A stretch of DNA of 52,071 bases from CAYTSA01 sp964440345 (GTDB lineage Bacteria; Desulfobacterota; Desulfovibrionia; Desulfovibrionales; Desulfovibrionaceae). Of this stretch, positions 51,663-52,071 are shown piece by piece (within the stretch, counting starts at the first letter, position 1; every line of letters begins with the position of its first letter). The position numbers and the translations under genes were made by a program. The notes below the pieces were generated by a model that was not told where the DNA came from, searched no databases, and saw nothing but the letters and a program-made list of their open reading frames with translations. Location: contig CAYTSA010000016.1 in the NCBI GenBank assembly GCA_964440345.1, positions 1-52,071 of the forward strand, written 5' to 3'.

Positions 51663-52071
51663 ATGCAGGCAGTCGCTATAGTCGGGTTTAAAAATTCAGG
51701 AAAAACAACGTTGGCCGTGGAGCTGGCCCAAGCGCTGAAACGCCGCGGCGTGCGCACGGCCGCTCTGAAGAGCACTCACCACGAACACATTGACAAACCA
51801 GAAACTGACACCGGCAGACTGCTCGGCGCCTGCTCGGCGGTTGCTGTTCGGGCAGGCGCCGAAAGCGCCGTATTCTGGAGCGAGCCCAAAGACCTGCTGA
51901 ACCTGGTCCCCCTGCTGGGCAACCCACAAATGCTCATTGTGGAGGGGGGGAAAAGCCTGAAATGGCTGCCCCGGGTGCTGGTGCTGCGCGACCCGGCCGA
52001 GGCCGCTGAGCTGAACCCCGAGCTGGCTCTGGCAAGCTATGGCGATGTGACGGCGCCAGGGCTGCAACAGG
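51663..52071 (+). CDS. mobB: Molybdopterin-guanine dinucleotide biosynthesis protein MobB (3' end beyond window)
   Basis: 136 codons are visible. The P-loop G8-FKNSGKTT16 follows a beta-strand start MQAVAIVG, then RRGVRTAALKSTHHEH and ETDTGRLLGA, as in MobB. It is a GTP-binding partner of MobA. ATG 51663 has AAGGAG (51648-51653) nine bases upstream. The gene runs off the right edge, so possible fusion domains cannot be seen. Divergent from fdhE by 270 bp. Confidence 0.92.
   Translation, partial: MQAVAIVGFKNSGKTTLAVELAQALKRRGVRTAALKSTHHEHIDKPETDTGRLLGACSAVAVRAGAESAVFWSEPKDLLNLVPLLGNPQMLIVEGGKSLKWLPRVLVLRDPAEAAELNPELALASYGDVTAPGLQQ

Overview
The window looks like a GC-rich chromosomal segment of a sulfate-reducing Desulfobacterota bacterium, most likely Desulfovibrionales. 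This is inferred from gene content: formate dehydrogenase maturation genes (fdhE, fdhD) with moaA, mobA and mobB, a double-Cache chemoreceptor, an AcuB-like CBS/ACT protein, and a bacterial STT3-type oligosaccharyltransferase of the kind known from Desulfovibrio. A run of 10 N (32286-32295) shows that it is a draft scaffold.

Left part (1-24564): the 5' portion of secA (minus strand) and a TM2 protein lead into a large glycan and glycoprotein locus. It holds a NeuA-like cytidylyltransferase, two unrecognised proteins, a B12-type radical SAM enzyme and two further radical SAM enzymes. It also holds three FkbM-type methyltransferases, a sulfotransferase, four GT4 glycosyltransferases, a PglK-like ABC flippase and an STT3/PglB oligosaccharyltransferase with WWDFG and DxD motifs. 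In the middle sits a small secreted VCBS-like protein (9651-10256) with six N-X-S/T sequons in 201 residues. A perfect -24/-12 (sigma-54) promoter lies about 550 bp upstream of it, and it has its own terminator. I read this as an N-linked protein glycosylation system beside a candidate abundant substrate. Several of its central genes are visibly more AT-rich than the flanks, which suggests horizontal acquisition.

Middle part (24565-37020): a BrnT/BrnA toxin-antitoxin cassette is bracketed by an exact 42-bp direct repeat that copies the 3' end of the neighbouring dppF. Next come a five-gene peptide ABC transporter operon (dppABCDF-like, with a strong hairpin between dppA and dppB), an unrecognised membrane protein, a chemoreceptor, a DUF2892 protein and a nitronate monooxygenase/FabK-like flavoprotein. 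Two copies of a structured 72-bp intergenic repeat lie here.

Right part (37021-52071): the translation and secretion operon ffh-rpsP-khpA-rimM (minus strand, without the usual trmD-rplS after it); a receiver protein; a plus-strand run of M50 protease, trpS, an unrecognised protein and an ABC-F ATPase; tRNA-Ser(GGA) followed by the small SRP RNA gene (both minus); an AcuB-like protein; a secreted parallel beta-helix protein; and the molybdenum cofactor/formate dehydrogenase assembly cluster fdhE-mobA-moaA-fdhD with divergent mobB running off the right edge.
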